64,000 nucleotides of DNA from Chloranthus sessilifolius (GCA_021018995.1 CM037584.1:175106317-175170316), one strand, 5' to 3'. Positions 34,006-46,599 are shown, counted from the stretch's first letter. Program-made: numbers and translations. Notes: a model not told the origin generated them from the letters alone.

Positions 34006-34465
34006 GGGGCGTCTTACCTTCTCCTTCAAGCATCCCCAGGGGAATCTTAACTATTTTTTTTTTTTTTTTTTATGAGGCATAAGGTAACTTTTGACTCACC
34101 TTTAAAGACTCTTCAGTTCCAGTACCATCTTCCAAGCTGACTAACCTTTATACCATCTTCAAAGCAGCTTCCAAGCATAGTGATAAATTTCGTTTTGGGT
34201 AATTTTTCGGTGGGAGTCCTACGGATACATTTCGTATTAATTTTAATATATTCCAAAAAAAATTTGGAAATTTTTTTTGAAATATATTTCAAAAATTAAA
34301 AATATATAAATAATATATTTAATATTTTAAAAAAAATTAGCAATTAATACAAATGGCTAAACACTGACACAGAGCTCAAGCATAAAACTATAGAAGATAA
34401 ATTGACAAAAGGTACAGTTATACTCACCCAAACGCTGCTTTTTCACCCCACCTCCTTCACTAGGC

Positions 34466-34793
34466 ATGCATTGACTGCCTTTGATCAGATGGTGGAGGTC
34501 ATTTTTCGTCTCAATCTTTTGCACAATGGATATATGGATCATGAGCGTGTCATCAGACGGTCGCTTTTTTATTATACATGGTACACATCTCAAAAAGTGA
34601 CATTAAAATTATGCTTGAGCGTGATGGGGGTCATATGATTTTAGGATAACTTTTGAGATGTGTGTCGTGAATAGTAAAAAACCGACCGTCTGATGGTATC
34701 CTCACGATTCACAGTTCCATTGTGAAGAAGATGGGGACGAAAAATGGCCTCCACCATCAGATTCAAGGCAGTCAATGATTACTAGTTGAAGAA
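34466..34793. mobile_element. Long-armed foldback element, family F, copy 4
   Basis: The left arm GCATTGACTGCCTTTGATCA then GATGGTGGAGGTCATTTTTC is matched by the inverse of the right arm (AAAAATGGCCTCCACCATC, AAGGCAGTCAATGATT). The inner part has AGACGGTCG and CGACCGTCT. It lies about 0.5 kb upstream of the HSP70 promoter. Confidence 0.65.
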
Positions 34794-34850
34794 ATTGGGA
34801 TGAGAAAGCAACTAAGGAAAAGGGAGTTGCTATTTTTCACAAACTATTTT

Positions 34851-34935
34851 AGTCCCGCATCGTTTAGGAGAAAAAATCTCCACACTCTACCCGCCTATAT
34901 AAGAGGTTTCATTCCCAATTAAGCATTCCATGCAG
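34851..34935 (+). promoter_or_regulatory. LTR/TRIM-like promoter fragment
   Basis: AGTCCCGCATCG followed by CTATATAAGAGG (TATA at 34896-34903) and a leader-like segment. The AGTCCCACATCGG motif is common in plant small LTR elements and recurs on the minus strand near 35632. No paired repeat is visible. Confidence 0.3.
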
Positions 34936-34939
34936 CTAT

Positions 34940-35460
34940 GTGTTGGCTCACCGATTAAATTATCAATTTATTCGGAATATTAAAAAAAAAAAAGGGAAAA
35001 AATGTCGAAACTTTCGAAATTTACCGAAATTTCGTCAAAATTATCGAAAAGTGTTGAATTTTCGTTGAAATTTTCAGTTGACCCCCAATTTGGCTATTTT
35101 CGTGAAATTTCGTCGAATTTCGGCGAAATTTGTCACTATGCTTTCAAGACTCACTCACTTTTTAAATATTAAAATAATATTTATTTTTTATTTTTATTTT
35201 TTTTGTAACATAAACCCTATTTCAAACTTTAACCAGACAGTTGGAGATTATTTTTCTTCTAATTTTTACTAATGAATTTTACGAATACGATTAACCTATT
35301 AAACAGTTAAATTTATTTTTTAGATGATATAAATCTACAAAAAGTGATGTGTTTCAGTGTTAATCATCATTTTTTCTCTAAAATATGATTTAAAAATAAA
35401 TTTGAAGAGTTTGATGAAGAGTCCTTTGGAGATGCATAAAACAACACAATTCTTCAACTT
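34940..35460. other. Unassigned AT-rich sequence with CGAAATTTCG motifs
   Basis: Between 35000 and 35140 short self-complementary AAATTTCG/CGAAATTT pieces recur, ending TTTGTCACTATG, perhaps a relative of the GGTCACT repeats. Otherwise nothing is recognised. Confidence 0.3.
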
Positions 35461-35671
35461 CCTGTGAAGACCCAGACCGACAAGCCACAATATTGTCTGG
35501 TTTTGGGCTTAGGTCCCCACCCCAATTTTGTTTTTGGCATGGGCTTAAGTCCCCACCCAAAACGCGTCATGACATGTAGCATCCGTAATCACATATAGCC
35601 CAAGGTTAGGACTCTTCCCTATCCGATGTGGGACTAATACAATCCCCCCACCTTATAGAAGAGTCGTCCTC

Positions 35672-35684
35672 GGCTCTGATACCA
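35672..35684 (-). other. Primer-binding site matching initiator tRNA-Met
   Basis: On the minus strand TGGTATCAGAGCC starts three bases after the LTR edge at 35688. This is the standard plant LTR-retrotransposon priming site for initiator methionine tRNA. It fixes the orientation of the left palindrome arm as a minus-strand LTR followed by internal sequence (to about 35460). Confidence 0.75.
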
Positions 35685-36006
35685 CTCTGTCACAATCCAA
35701 AATTCTACTTCATCCCGAGGGCCTAGAATTCTGAGTTATGACCCGCACATATCCCCGATATGCTAAGTGAATATACACCTAATCAGAGTTCTCGCGCATA
35801 TCTAATTCTACAAAATTCGTGAAAGCCAACATACCACGGTGGAATATAAAGCAATCATAAATGCTAAATAAATCTGATAAAATGCGATAGAATACTATAA
35901 ATCCACAAATAACATGTAAGTCAAATCGGAGACAAATCCGATAAAAATGAAAGCATAGAGTCAATGATAATAATATAAGGCAAAATCCAATACCGAGTCT
36001 ACTAAA

Positions 36007-36162
36007 TCAATATCCGGCGCTCGGATCAGAATCAACACTGTAGTCCTCCTGATAACCGGCAACGTCACCCTCCAAAGGCTCTTGGTAATCAACGTTCACT
36101 GGGTCGACATTCTTAGCACCAATCAGATAAGAGAAACCCACATCTACACCGTCGGTATAGTC
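36007..36162 (-). other. Short acidic open frame, left palindrome arm
   Basis: A 51-codon frame follows CAGCTGCAG/GTGACTATACC and ends at TGA. It is nearly identical to 38774-38929 and shares the Asp-rich, Tyr/Phe-rich character and frame of 6105-6257. Confidence 0.4.
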
Positions 36163-36394
36163 ACCTGCAGCTGTTAGATTATCGTGGGATGAGTTTATTC
36201 AGTCACGTAAACTCAGTGGATACACCACTAATCCACCCCATACTACTCAGGTGCATTGTGGGTGCATCAAGTGAGTGATAACATAGTACATCAAAGGAAT
36301 CAGAACAGAATAACCAAATCAAGTGCATATCGTAAGCTCATATCCTAATCATTAATGCGAGATCATGATCTAGACACTTACATCCTAACTTACC

Positions 36395-36625
36395 TTACCA
36401 TATCTCATATCATATCATACCTCATATCATATCATATTTTATTATTCTCCCACATATGTCGGTACATCGCATGAGCGTTACTAACATATTCAGAAAATCT
36501 TAAACGACCTGTGCCAGAGTTGCTGCTTGAGCTACCATGTGAGGATCACCATAGTATCATACCACCATATCATAACGCCTTCTATATCATATCATATCAT
36601 ATCATATCATATTATACACCCCATC
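36395..36625. repeat. ATATC/CATAT pentamer-rich tract
   Basis: Runs of ATCATATCATATCATAT in the left arm, reduced to one or two units in the right arm; slippage explains part of the arm difference. Confidence 0.6.
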
Positions 36626-37521
36626 CAGTCATAGGGGCGGTCGGTGACTCATAACTCATAATGTCTCCCAGAGACATCCGTCTTGACTGAAAGACATTGT
36701 TGCCCTTACAGTGGCTACGCAAGGAACGACACGTACAGAGACTTAAATTGTTAATCTTTTGTTGACTTATACAGTGGTGTCTTATTATTGTAACATATTT
36801 TATCATATTAACTCATATCATATCATACCGACTTACATCTTATCCTACCGACTCATATCTTATCCTATCATATTAGAACTCGGGGTGATAGAGTCACCGT
36901 TTATGCCACCGTATACGAGGTTATACTGAATTCGCACTCCCCTACTCGTCATGGTATCCCATACCATCATGAGTTGTAAGGCATGTGAATACGATGGATT
37001 CCTCTCTTTGATACCATCTCAGTGAATCACCACGCCCAAGCATAGGCATGATCTCATACACTCTCGTACTCATGAACTAACATATCATTAACTCATATCA
37101 TGATCAAAGTAGAGGTACAGAATCATCACACGCATAAAAAGGTTTTCATTTAGATTATTGTTATATTTATGCATATATTTATTTATATAACACACCAATA
37201 AATATAGAGTAGGGGAGTAACTGTGTGTTTTCGATAACTTGAAGGTCAGAGTTCGATTTTCACGAGGTATTGAAGTTCTAACATTTCGTGTTTTCGAAGT
37301 GGTCGTATTGAAGCGATAGAATGATACATATATAGTGTACTATAATTAGATGCTCAAATAAAAGATAATATAATTTAAAGTGGAGTGTATCACGACCATC
37401 GATCGAAACTTCAAGTAGTTATAATGCTTCGAGTTTTGGTCGTGCAAAAGTAGAATTATAGTGTGAATAGGGTCGTCTGGTCGGACGAGAATCGCTCGGT
37501 CGAGCTAAAATGATTTAAGGT

Positions 37522-37766
37522 TAATGACAATTCAGTTCTGCTCAGGGTCGATTGATTGAACACTAGGGTCGATCGATCGATAGTGAATGATTGAACACTA
37601 GACGAGAATCGCTAATCGAGCTAAGATGATTTAAGGTTAATGACAATTCGATTCTACTTAGTGTCGATTGATTGAACACTAGACGATCGATAATTATGAT
37701 ATTTTACAAGCATTTGATCAGTCAGTGTTCGATCAATCGATCAAGTGGTAACCGATGGATCAACCT
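37522..37766. repeat. Palindrome spacer with tandem duplication and TCGATCGA units
   Basis: GACGAGAATCGCT ... GGTTAATGACAATTC ... GATTGATTGAACACTAG occurs twice, about 110 bases apart (the first copy begins in the arm at 37486). Several TCGATCGAT-like pieces follow. Confidence 0.65.
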
Positions 37767-38773
37767 TTTAAATCATTTTAGCTCAACCGAGCGATTCTCG
37801 TCCGACCAGACGACCCTATTCACACTATAATTCTACTTTTGCACGACCAAAACTCGAGGTATTCTAACTACTGAAAGTTTTGATCGATGGTCGTGATACA
37901 CTCCACTTTAAATTATATTGTCTTTTATTTGAGCATCTAATTATAGTACACTATATATGTATCATTCTATCACTTCAATGTGACCACTTCGAAAACACGA
38001 AATGTTAGAACTTTGATACCTCGTGAAAATTGAACTCTGACCTTTAAGTTATCGAAAACACACAGTTTCTCCCCTACTCTATATTTATTGGTGTGCTATA
38101 TAAATAAATATATGTATAAATATAACAATAATCTAAATGAAAACCTTTTTATGCGTGTGATGATTCTGTACTTCTACTTTGATCATGATATGAGTTAAGG
38201 ATATGTTAGTTCATGAGTACGAGAGTGTATGAGATCATGCCTATGCTTGGGCGTGGTGATTCACTGAGATGGTATCGAAGCGAGGAATCCATCGTATTCA
38301 CATGCCTTACAACTCATGGTGGTATGGGACACTATGACGAGTAGGGTGAGTGCGAATTCAGTATAATCTCGTATACGATGGCATAAATGATGACTCTATC
38401 ACCCCGAGTTCTAATATGATAGGATAAGATATGAGTCTGTAGGATAATATGTAAGTTGGTATGATATGATATGAGTTAGTATGATAAAATATATTACGAT
38501 AATAAGACACCGCTGTATAGGCCAACAAAAGATTAACAATTTAAGTCTCTGTACGTGCAGTTCCTTGCGTAGCCACCGTAAGGACAACAATGTCTTTCAG
38601 TCAAGACGGATGTCTCTGGGAGACATTATGAGTTATGAGTCACCGACTGCCCCTGTGACTGGATGGGGTGTTTGATATGATATGATATAGAGGGCGTTAT
38701 GATATGGTGGTATGATACTATGGTGACTAACAGCTGAGTAAACTCATCCCACGATAATCTAACAGCTGCAGGT

Positions 38774-38929
38774 GACTATACCGACGGTGTGGACGTGGGT
38801 TTCTCTAATCTGATTGGTGCTGAGAACGTCGACCCAGTGGACGTTGATTACCAAGAGCCTTTGGAGGGTGACGTTGCCAGTTATCAGGAGGACTACAGTG
38901 TTGATTTTGATCCGAGCGCCGGATATTGA
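38774..38929 (+). other. Short acidic open frame, right palindrome arm
   Basis: It begins two bases after the putative acceptor (AACAGCTGCAG) and ends at TGA 38929. The 51 codons include about 12 Asp and 5 Glu. The same phase after the acceptor and the same stop position are seen in the other copies. No known domain. Confidence 0.4.
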
Positions 38930-39239
38930 TTTAGTAGACTCGGTATTGGATTTTGCGTTATATTATTATCATTAACTCTATGCTTTCATTTTTATCAGAT
39001 TTGTCTTCGATTTGACTTACATGTTATTTGTGGATTTATAGTATTCTATCGTATTTTATCAGATTTATTTAGCATTTATGATTGCTTTATATTCCACCAT
39101 AGTATGTTGGCTTTCACGAATTTTGTGGAACTAGATATACGCGAGAACTCTGATTAGGTGTATGTCCACTTAGCATATGTGCGGGTTATAATTCGGAATT
39201 CTAGGCCCTCAGGATGGGGTAGAATTTTGGGTCGTGACA

Positions 39240-39878
39240 CTTCTCCTCACTCTTCAAACAAAGTCACATCAACATCTCCAACGGTAACTTTTGAAGAGTG
39301 TCGTTCAAGATGCTCTTATTGGTTAAGGAAAGAGTTATGCCTTGTTTGACAAAGCTCATGGAATATTTTATTTTATTTTATTTTATTCACTCTACATGAG
39401 TTTTGTAAAAAAACTCATGGGAAATTCTTTTTTAAGAATTTTACAATGGTATGTTTTCAAATTTTCAACTCTTTGGCTCATGATTACTTAGTTTGCTGAT
39501 TTGCTTGATTTGAATTTGGGCTCGCAATTCGCTATTTTTAAATGAGCCCAATTCACTAGGGTATGATGAGTTTTAAAATTATTTATTAATTGCATAAAAT
39601 ATTAAGTTCAAATAATCTCTTTATGCTTTTAAAACCTTAAATTAATTCTTGTGAATCCAATTCACAAGAATTAATTTGACAATTTGCTTGTTATGTCGAA
39701 TTCGATTCGTTGTATTCAATTCGCGATTCACTTGGTGAGTAAAGGAATTAAGTAACATAGATATGGCTACTTAATGCATAAAATCAATTTTCCAAGGTAC
39801 CCTTATTCACACTCTGTGAACTTGTAACCTCATCCTTTTTCCTCATATCTAAGTGCGTTAACCCCTTTGAATTAGACA
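39240..39878. other. Unassigned sequence
   Basis: Flank of the palindrome. A perfect 29-base-scale foldback around 39640-39675 (AATTAATTCTTGTGAATCC against its inverse) is visible. No gene. Confidence 0.35.
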
Positions 39879-39879
39879 A

Positions 39880-40222
39880 CGGAAATAGTTTTTGGTTCCA
39901 ATTTTTTACGAAGTGTATCTTGAGATCATGGGCATACCATCAAACGGTCAATCTTTTATTCTATGTGGCACACATCCCAAAAACTAACTCTAAACTCGCG
40001 AGACACACATCATGCTCAAATGTAATGCTCAAATATAATTCACAACTCATTTTTTGGATTGCGGGCTACATGAAATTCACGAATAACTCATGAAATTCAC
40101 AAATAATTCTCAAAATTTGTAATTTCTTAAAAAAGTAGCGAATAATTATAATTTTATTCAAATTTTCAAAAAATACGAATAATTTGAGACTCTATTGAAA
40201 GTTAGAGAATTTGGTCACTGTG
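39880..40222. repeat. Half of a family F foldback next to a GGTCACT repeat
   Basis: 39880-40060 matches one arm and interior of family F (CTTGAGATCATGGGCATACC, ATCAAACGGTC, CACATCCCAAAA). 40070-40222 matches the right part of the repeat at 33110 (GAATAATTATAAT, AGAGAATTTGGTCACT). It looks like one element interrupted by, or joined to, the other. Confidence 0.45.
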
Positions 40223-40735
40223 TACCACATAGATGGCACCTAATTCCAGGCACTATCGAATGGTTTGGACCTTTGGATCCTCAGCAATAGTTAGTATTAG
40301 ATAAGGAGCCCGACCACCAAGAAACTTGGTACTCAGATCACTTTTTGGGCCGTATGCATTGCAAAATGATCATGAATGCAGTCTAGGAGGTGCTTCATGA
40401 TCTAAAGATCTTTGCTGAAAAAGATTGCCAATTTGCCATCACTTGATTAAAAGCAGTCGAGCACTAAAAATCAAGCAATGACAATCCTCATACGCCTAAA
40501 GATGGCATTTGACTGTTGACTACTTGGAATCAAGTGAGAGAGAGTGTTTTCCAGCCCAATCTTTTGTACCAAAAATCTTGAAATCACTAGACACCTTTTA
40601 GATGACACAAGTCTTGGATATTTCTGATCAATACTTTGACTCATCTTTTGGTTTCCTTTAGAGAAGAAAAGTTAAACGCCATCTAGAATTAATTGCATAA
40701 TTAGTTTACATCATGGTATCATTAATTCTAGATAG

Positions 40736-42307
40736 TGATGATTGTTTTAAATCAAAATCTTGCAAGTGCACAAGTCTAATTGTACCAAGGCGAATACAAG
40801 GGTGTCGAACCCACAGGGAAGCGCTTAATTTAATTGATCCACAAAGCATTAAGTTAGAAATTTTGGCCAAAGGCAGGTTTTTGTGATGGTTTTCTATCAA
40901 CTACTTAAAGAAAATTAAACAGATCTTATCAAAAGCCTACACAATAAAAGCAATGAATAGTCGAAACAACAATGATGAGATATTCAAGGATTCAGCTAAC
41001 CCTAGATTTGTAATTTTTCTAAGAACAAACCAATCATTTTATATAAACAAATATTTCCCCTCATTTTACTACAAGCAAAATGATTTGAAAATATATGATT
41101 AATCGGATATTGCATACACTATCCCAATAATATGACGCATTCAATAATGACATGAATCATGCAACAGGCATAACGTATCAAAAATGAACAATCACGATAA
41201 TTTTAATCAATCATACGACATTCTATATTGATCTACAAGATCGATCTAGGTTGAAATAACCCTTCTACGGTCGTCGATCTACAAGATCAATGACTATAGA
41301 TGGTTACTCAAAGATATCACAAAATGCACAATCGATTAGCCGTACCATTCAATATTCGTAAGAAGAAATGATTGAATTGAAATAGATTAATTACTCATCC
41401 AGGGGTTGCTTCCTCCTTGAATGAGAGGTTTAGTTGCCCATTCTCGATCCGTATGCAACGCACAAGTTTGAAGCCATCAACAAGGTTCTTCAATTATCAA
41501 AAGTTTGGATCTTTTTGGACATGATCTGGAACCTTACAATGCTTTAGAATAAGAAAAATTTACAAGAGAATATGAAAACTAGGCCTAAAGAGGAGTTACA
41601 ATAGCTACAAGAAAAGATTACAATCCAAAAACTAAGAGACTACAAGCTCAAACTCTAAACCCTAGCTAAAAGAATTGCAAAAGAATGAGAAAACTTGAAA
41701 AAAAATTAAGCATAGTCGGCCATAAACAACATTACGTTTTTATAGGGCGCGACTCAGAACAATTCCATTTTAAGGTCGATTGATCGAATTTGAATTATCG
41801 ATTGATTGATTTTAAAATAAGAAATTGACGGTCAAAAATTACTTAAAGTCAATCGACTGAATTCCATATTCCGATCGATCAAATTTAAAATAAAATTTGA
41901 GTGGCAAAAAGTCTCATAAACTCGATTGATCGAATCTGAGATCTTGATCGATCGATTTGGACCTGATTCGTTTGATGCATTAAAAGTTTATTAATCGATT
42001 GATCAAATTTAATTCTTTGATCTATCGATTTTGGCCTGTGACTTTTACACAATTAATTCTTCTCAACAACGATCGATCAATCCAAGGATAGATCGATCGA
42101 TTCTTCACGAATTTTTGTGCTCTCGATGGCTCCAAGTTCAATGTTTTCATGTTGTCCTTAAGTATGCTCTTTTATGCTTCTGAAACATCAAACAATCGGA
42201 AACACTTGAAACCATCAAAAGTGCACATAAGCCATCAGATTACCTTCATTGGATAGTCAAGTGTCTATATTAGAGTGCAAAATATGATCATATTTCGACA
42301 CATATCA
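40736..42307 (-). repeat. 3' LTR of the gypsy-like element
   Basis: Opens TGATGATTG and closes ACACATATCA on the plus strand. It contains GGGTGTCGAACCCACAGGG, a motif widespread in plant gypsy LTRs, and a TCGATCGA-type array (41770-42110). About 85-90% alike to 49810-51332. Confidence 0.65.
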
Positions 42308-42729
42308 CACCCCCAAACTTACACTTTGCTAGTCCTCGAGTAAAGAGAATGATAAATACGTCAGAAAAGTAAACTAATATTCAAAAGAACATAATATATG
42401 CCACTTTCATAGGGAGCACGATTGCATTTAGCCTATGCAACATGCCTTTAAACCCTCAGGAGATCCCAAGTGGAGGAGTTGTGTCTCCTGAAGGTTTTCA
42501 GTGAAGATACCTACAAACTTCAAACTTTTAAAATCATTAAGTTTTCAAATTTGGTTTTCATAATGTATATACCTTTGAAGAGCAAAAAACGTTAATTATT
42601 TTAACATGTGAATCCTTAATATTGAATACCAATGTCATGCTAATCTTATTAATGTCTATTCAAATTTGTTCAATGCTCCGATCCTTAGATATTTCTTTCA
42701 TTCATGCTTAGACGAGAAGTGTGTGTGCT

Positions 42730-45035
42730 TGTTAAGACTGAAAAGTACCACTTTTCACCCCTTAACTTAACCTGTGATTAGACCCTTAACAAATGTTTGT
42801 TAAGCTATTTTTGTAGGTAATAAACAGCAGTGCAATAAGGCCATAAATCCTGCTAAGGAGTCTGTTTTGACCCCAGAAGTCCCTCAGAAGAATGAGAACT
42901 AAATCCAGACCTGAGAAGAGCTTCGCGCAACTTTTCAAAGCTTCAGAGGATTCAGAAAAATATTTTTCGCGCAGTCCTCGTGAATTCCCAAGACTTCACA
43001 ACAACTTCTCGCACAGTTGAGTGACAGACTAGCTTCAGAATCTTGCCTCGCACAGCTGTCGCGCAGTAGCCGCGGGATGCAAATGTCAAGAGAACCTGTT
43101 GCGTAGTTCAGAAAAGCCTCAAAGCTATCGCGAGGATCCTCGCAAAGATCTATCAAGAAATGGACTCTCGCGCAGTTAAGAAACTATTAAAGCCTCGCGA
43201 GGATCCTCGCAAAGATCTATTGGAGTGATGCTCGCGCAGTTCCTGCGCTATTCCAACCCAACCTCGCCAAGCTCAATCCAGCGAGAGCGCACCAACCTCG
43301 CGATGGCTGAAGCTTCAGAGTTAAACTCAACCACGCGAAGAACAGAGCTACCACGCGACGAGCCTAGGAAACGATGGCTACCTAGAGAAGCTCTGAACTT
43401 TAACCTTCCATCGCTTCAGCAGAGGACTTTATGAGAATTTCCAAGGATTAGGGCACACACTCCCACGCTCAAATCTCTGTGCACGCGCCCCGAGGCATCC
43501 AAGGAATAGTATTCGGCCACGTGGCATCCTTAAAATTAGGGTTTCCTAACCCTAATGCGCCGCCACACCACTGCTATATAAACCCAAACTTGGTTTAGGT
43601 TTAGGAGATCTGACTTTATCACTGATACGGGATCTGAGATCATTTTCTTTTCTGTTCTTCTGTAGTTGTAAGTAGTTTTCCTTTTTCTTTTTCTTTCTCT
43701 CCATAGTCTAGCACTTGCTGGCTATGCCTTTGTATGTATTTTTGAACTAGTTTAATAGATGTTTTGTAATAGGATATGTACTTTTATGGGATGTGTGCGA
43801 ATGAGAGTTGCTCTGGGCAAGGCTGCTGCCTTGTGATCCGCCATTGCTTTGGCTGTGATTCAAAACAATGGAGGACTGATTCTAAGGATCCATTCAGATC
43901 CAAGTGACCTGTGTGTTTGAGCTATCATGGTCCGATACAGCCTTAACCCCATCACAGGACCCACTAGATCTGAAATCCCCATGGGAGCCTGAGCTGGTAG
44001 ACTTGTGACCATGGTGGTGGCAGTAATATTACTATTCTGTTTTGGACTCTATGAGGAGGACAACCTCTAGGATAGTCTGTGACCATTCAAGTGCACAGGC
44101 TATAGCCTTAGGGTGAAGCCAATCCGTAGGATCCAAGATGAATTCTTCTTCTCTGCACATGTGCTTGTAGCCTTGTGGGAGATTGTACAGAGGCAGACTC
44201 CCCTATATTTGTATAGACCCGCCATCAGATGTTAGATTTGATCTGATTATGGAGATTGTAGGCTTGTGACTGGACCATTGTAATCCCACTCAAGCAATGG
44301 ACAGCTAGATCGAAGGTTGTACTCAATCCCTTGCTGGTTCTATGTGTCTGGGCTAACATGGTTCTATACAGCCCTAGCCCCACACATAAAGCTTTAGAGG
44401 TTGAGGTTCCCTATGGATTCTTGAGCTTGTAGCCTGGATGAAGTAGTGCCTACAATGATTAACTTGTTTTGACCCATCTCTGGACTGTGGTTCCCCTATG
44501 GGATAGTCTGTGACCATTTGAGTGGACAGGTTATAGCCTTAAGGGATTGGATCATGGCACAGAGATGGGTTGGATTCTTTCTCCTTAGTGGTGATAATGT
44601 AGCCATTGAACATGATTTCTATAATATCAGATCTGAATCTGAGTTATAAAACTCCTCTGATCTAGACCTAATAGCATACTTCTCACCCTTTTATATTTAT
44701 TTTCCCACACTCCATCCATCTTCTCAACCCTTTCTGTAGTTAATTCATTAGGCTACTTTAGGATATTTAGAATAAGTGACCCTAAACTCCCTTCCTTTTA
44801 GGACTGCCAGATCTGTAATCAGATCTGGAGGGACTACTAGAGATGGCTCCCTTGGAGCCGTAGATCACCTTTCCCTGTGGGACAAACTCTTACTTATCAA
44901 AATTTGCTACAAATGAACCATGTATCTTGCAGGTCTAGGATTTCTCAGTTGTGCTGATTCCATCCCCTATTTTACTTTGATTTTAAATTGCTTTTACCAC
45001 CAACAAATAAAGTAAGCACACTGGGAATCGCAACA
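42730..45035 (+). mobile_element. 2.3 kb LTR-type insertion with 5 bp target duplication
   Basis: TGTTAAGACTG...CGCAACA is bracketed by a perfect GTGCT direct repeat (42725-42729 and 45036-45040). The corresponding place in the relative at about 59653 has no insert. A TATATAAA box (43575) with CCCTAACCC-type upstream sequence, and no terminal repeats inside, fit a solo LTR. The first 700 bases are locally GC-richer, with many TCGCGCAGT and CTCGCGAGGATCC pieces. Two related segments near 43985-44140 and 44450-44560 (GGATAGTCTGTGACCATT) show an internal duplication. No protein. Confidence 0.8.
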
Positions 45036-45455
45036 GTGCTTACCAATGCAAGAATCTTTACATCGTGGAACAAGTCCAAACAAATAATCGTCGGATCCCA
45101 TGTATCAACTGAATCCTCACCTTAGACATGCTCTTAAAATAAAATCACTCCGATGAATGGCTAAATTTTAGCACACATGTGAGAGATTAATGCAACACAA
45201 ATAAAAGGGTCTCACGTGATAAAAGAAACACGATGCATCAAATAATAAAAAAGAATCTCATATGAAAATATGCTTGTATATCCTAAGCATGTCATATCAA
45301 GTACCATAGGCATCACATAGTCACTCTCCACAAGGCAATTACCGTCTTAAGATCGGATCAATGAGGTCTTTTTGAAGGGTTGTAACAGGGGATCAGGTAA
45401 GGGTAAAAAAGAAAGGGAAGTTGGGATTCAAAATTTCTGAGAAACTAGAAAAAGA

Positions 45456-45660
45456 CTCATTTGATTTTTCTATTCCCCACTTTTGCTTTTCTAATTTCTC
45501 ACTATTTTTCTTTTCTCTTCTTTTCTCAACTTTTTTTTCTTTTCTTTTCTCCTTTTAGATTTTCATATTGGAAACACATCATATATTTTTTTCAATTTTC
45601 TTTTCTTTTCTCTCTTTTTTCATTTTTCACCATACATTCTTAGTAAACATCACAACTGAT
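45456..45660. repeat. CTTTT-rich low-complexity tract
   Basis: Pyrimidine-rich stretch (TTTTCTTTTCT) inside the internal region. The comparable place in the second copy is 60095-60290. Confidence 0.6.
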
Positions 45661-45750
45661 TACCTCTCCACTTACTCTATTTTTATTCATTCTCACCCCT
45701 CATTCCTAATTTCTCATAAATGAAGGGTAAGGTTAAATTTATAGAAATGG

Positions 45751-45795
45751 TGTAAAGGTAAAGGTAAAGGTAAAGGTAAAGGTAAAGGTAAAGGC
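45751..45795. repeat. AAAGGT hexamer microsatellite
   Basis: Seven tandem AAAGGT/GTAAAG units. The second copy of the element has only one or two at 60409, so the repeat expanded here. Confidence 0.9.
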
Positions 45796-46599
45796 TAACG
45801 TAGCTTATCACAGAATGTATAAAAGCAAAAATTTTAAGTGGGCTCAAGGAGGGTACTAGAAGGTAAATTGTATGAGGTGGGGCATTTTAAGTACAAATGA
45901 GCTAAAGATGACCTTCAATCATTTCCTCACAAGATGATAAATATGCTTATTTGTCTTGAACAAAAATATAATGCGTTCTATCACCATGTTATGAAAGTGA
46001 TGTCATGCAAAGTCATAAACCAAAGTAAAATATATGAGATTATGCAGAATTGATTCATATTCAAAGGTTCAAAGTTTAGACTAGTTCCTTGATTTCTAAA
46101 CTCAAACATGGTAATTGTGTAAAAAGTTTTCTAAGCATGAATTTTAGACCGATCCTTAAATGTTCACATTGAATCTCACAATCGCAGACAACAACAATCA
46201 AAACATGGCATCAACATTCTCAAAATAAGACTCACATGCATCAACACCTAAAGTTTAAAAGATACTGAAAATACGCATATACTAGTTCAAATTTTTTACA
46301 AAAATGGGGATTTTGAGGGTGTCAAAATTGTGGTATGGCAAGATAAAACAATGGTCAATAAAAGATGCATATATACAGAAACAAATTACCACAAACACCC
46401 CCAAACCTGAGTGGGGCAATGTCATCAGTGCACAAAATAATAAACAACTAGTCAAAACAAGGGGGCAATCAATAAAAGGGAAAGGAAAGGCCAGGCAAGA
46501 CCAATCTCGACTGGTCAAAAACCAATTTCGACTGGTCGAGTTATAACAATCTAACTGATCAGTCACATAATATACCAATTTATCATCCTTAACTTAGTA

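Larger units (their letters stand above)
35688..39239. repeat. 3.55 kb imperfect palindrome made of two inverted LTR copies
   Basis: The left arm (35688-37521) and right arm (37767-39239) are inverse copies, about 95% alike over most of their length. A spacer of about 245 bp carries a short tandem duplication. The right arm lacks roughly 340 bp present in the left (about 36190-36560). Outer ends read TGTCACAATCC and GGTCGTGACA, so each arm is the 3' end of a TGTYRYGACC-family LTR, placed head to head. Confidence 0.85.

Noticed and set aside
33990-34250. Heat-shock element upstream of HSP70
   Set aside because: GAA and TTC triplets occur but not in the alternating, evenly spaced form required.
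43225-43434. 69-codon frame in the 2.3 kb insertion
   Set aside because: It lies in the upstream (U3-like) part of a probable LTR before its TATA box; no domain is recognised.
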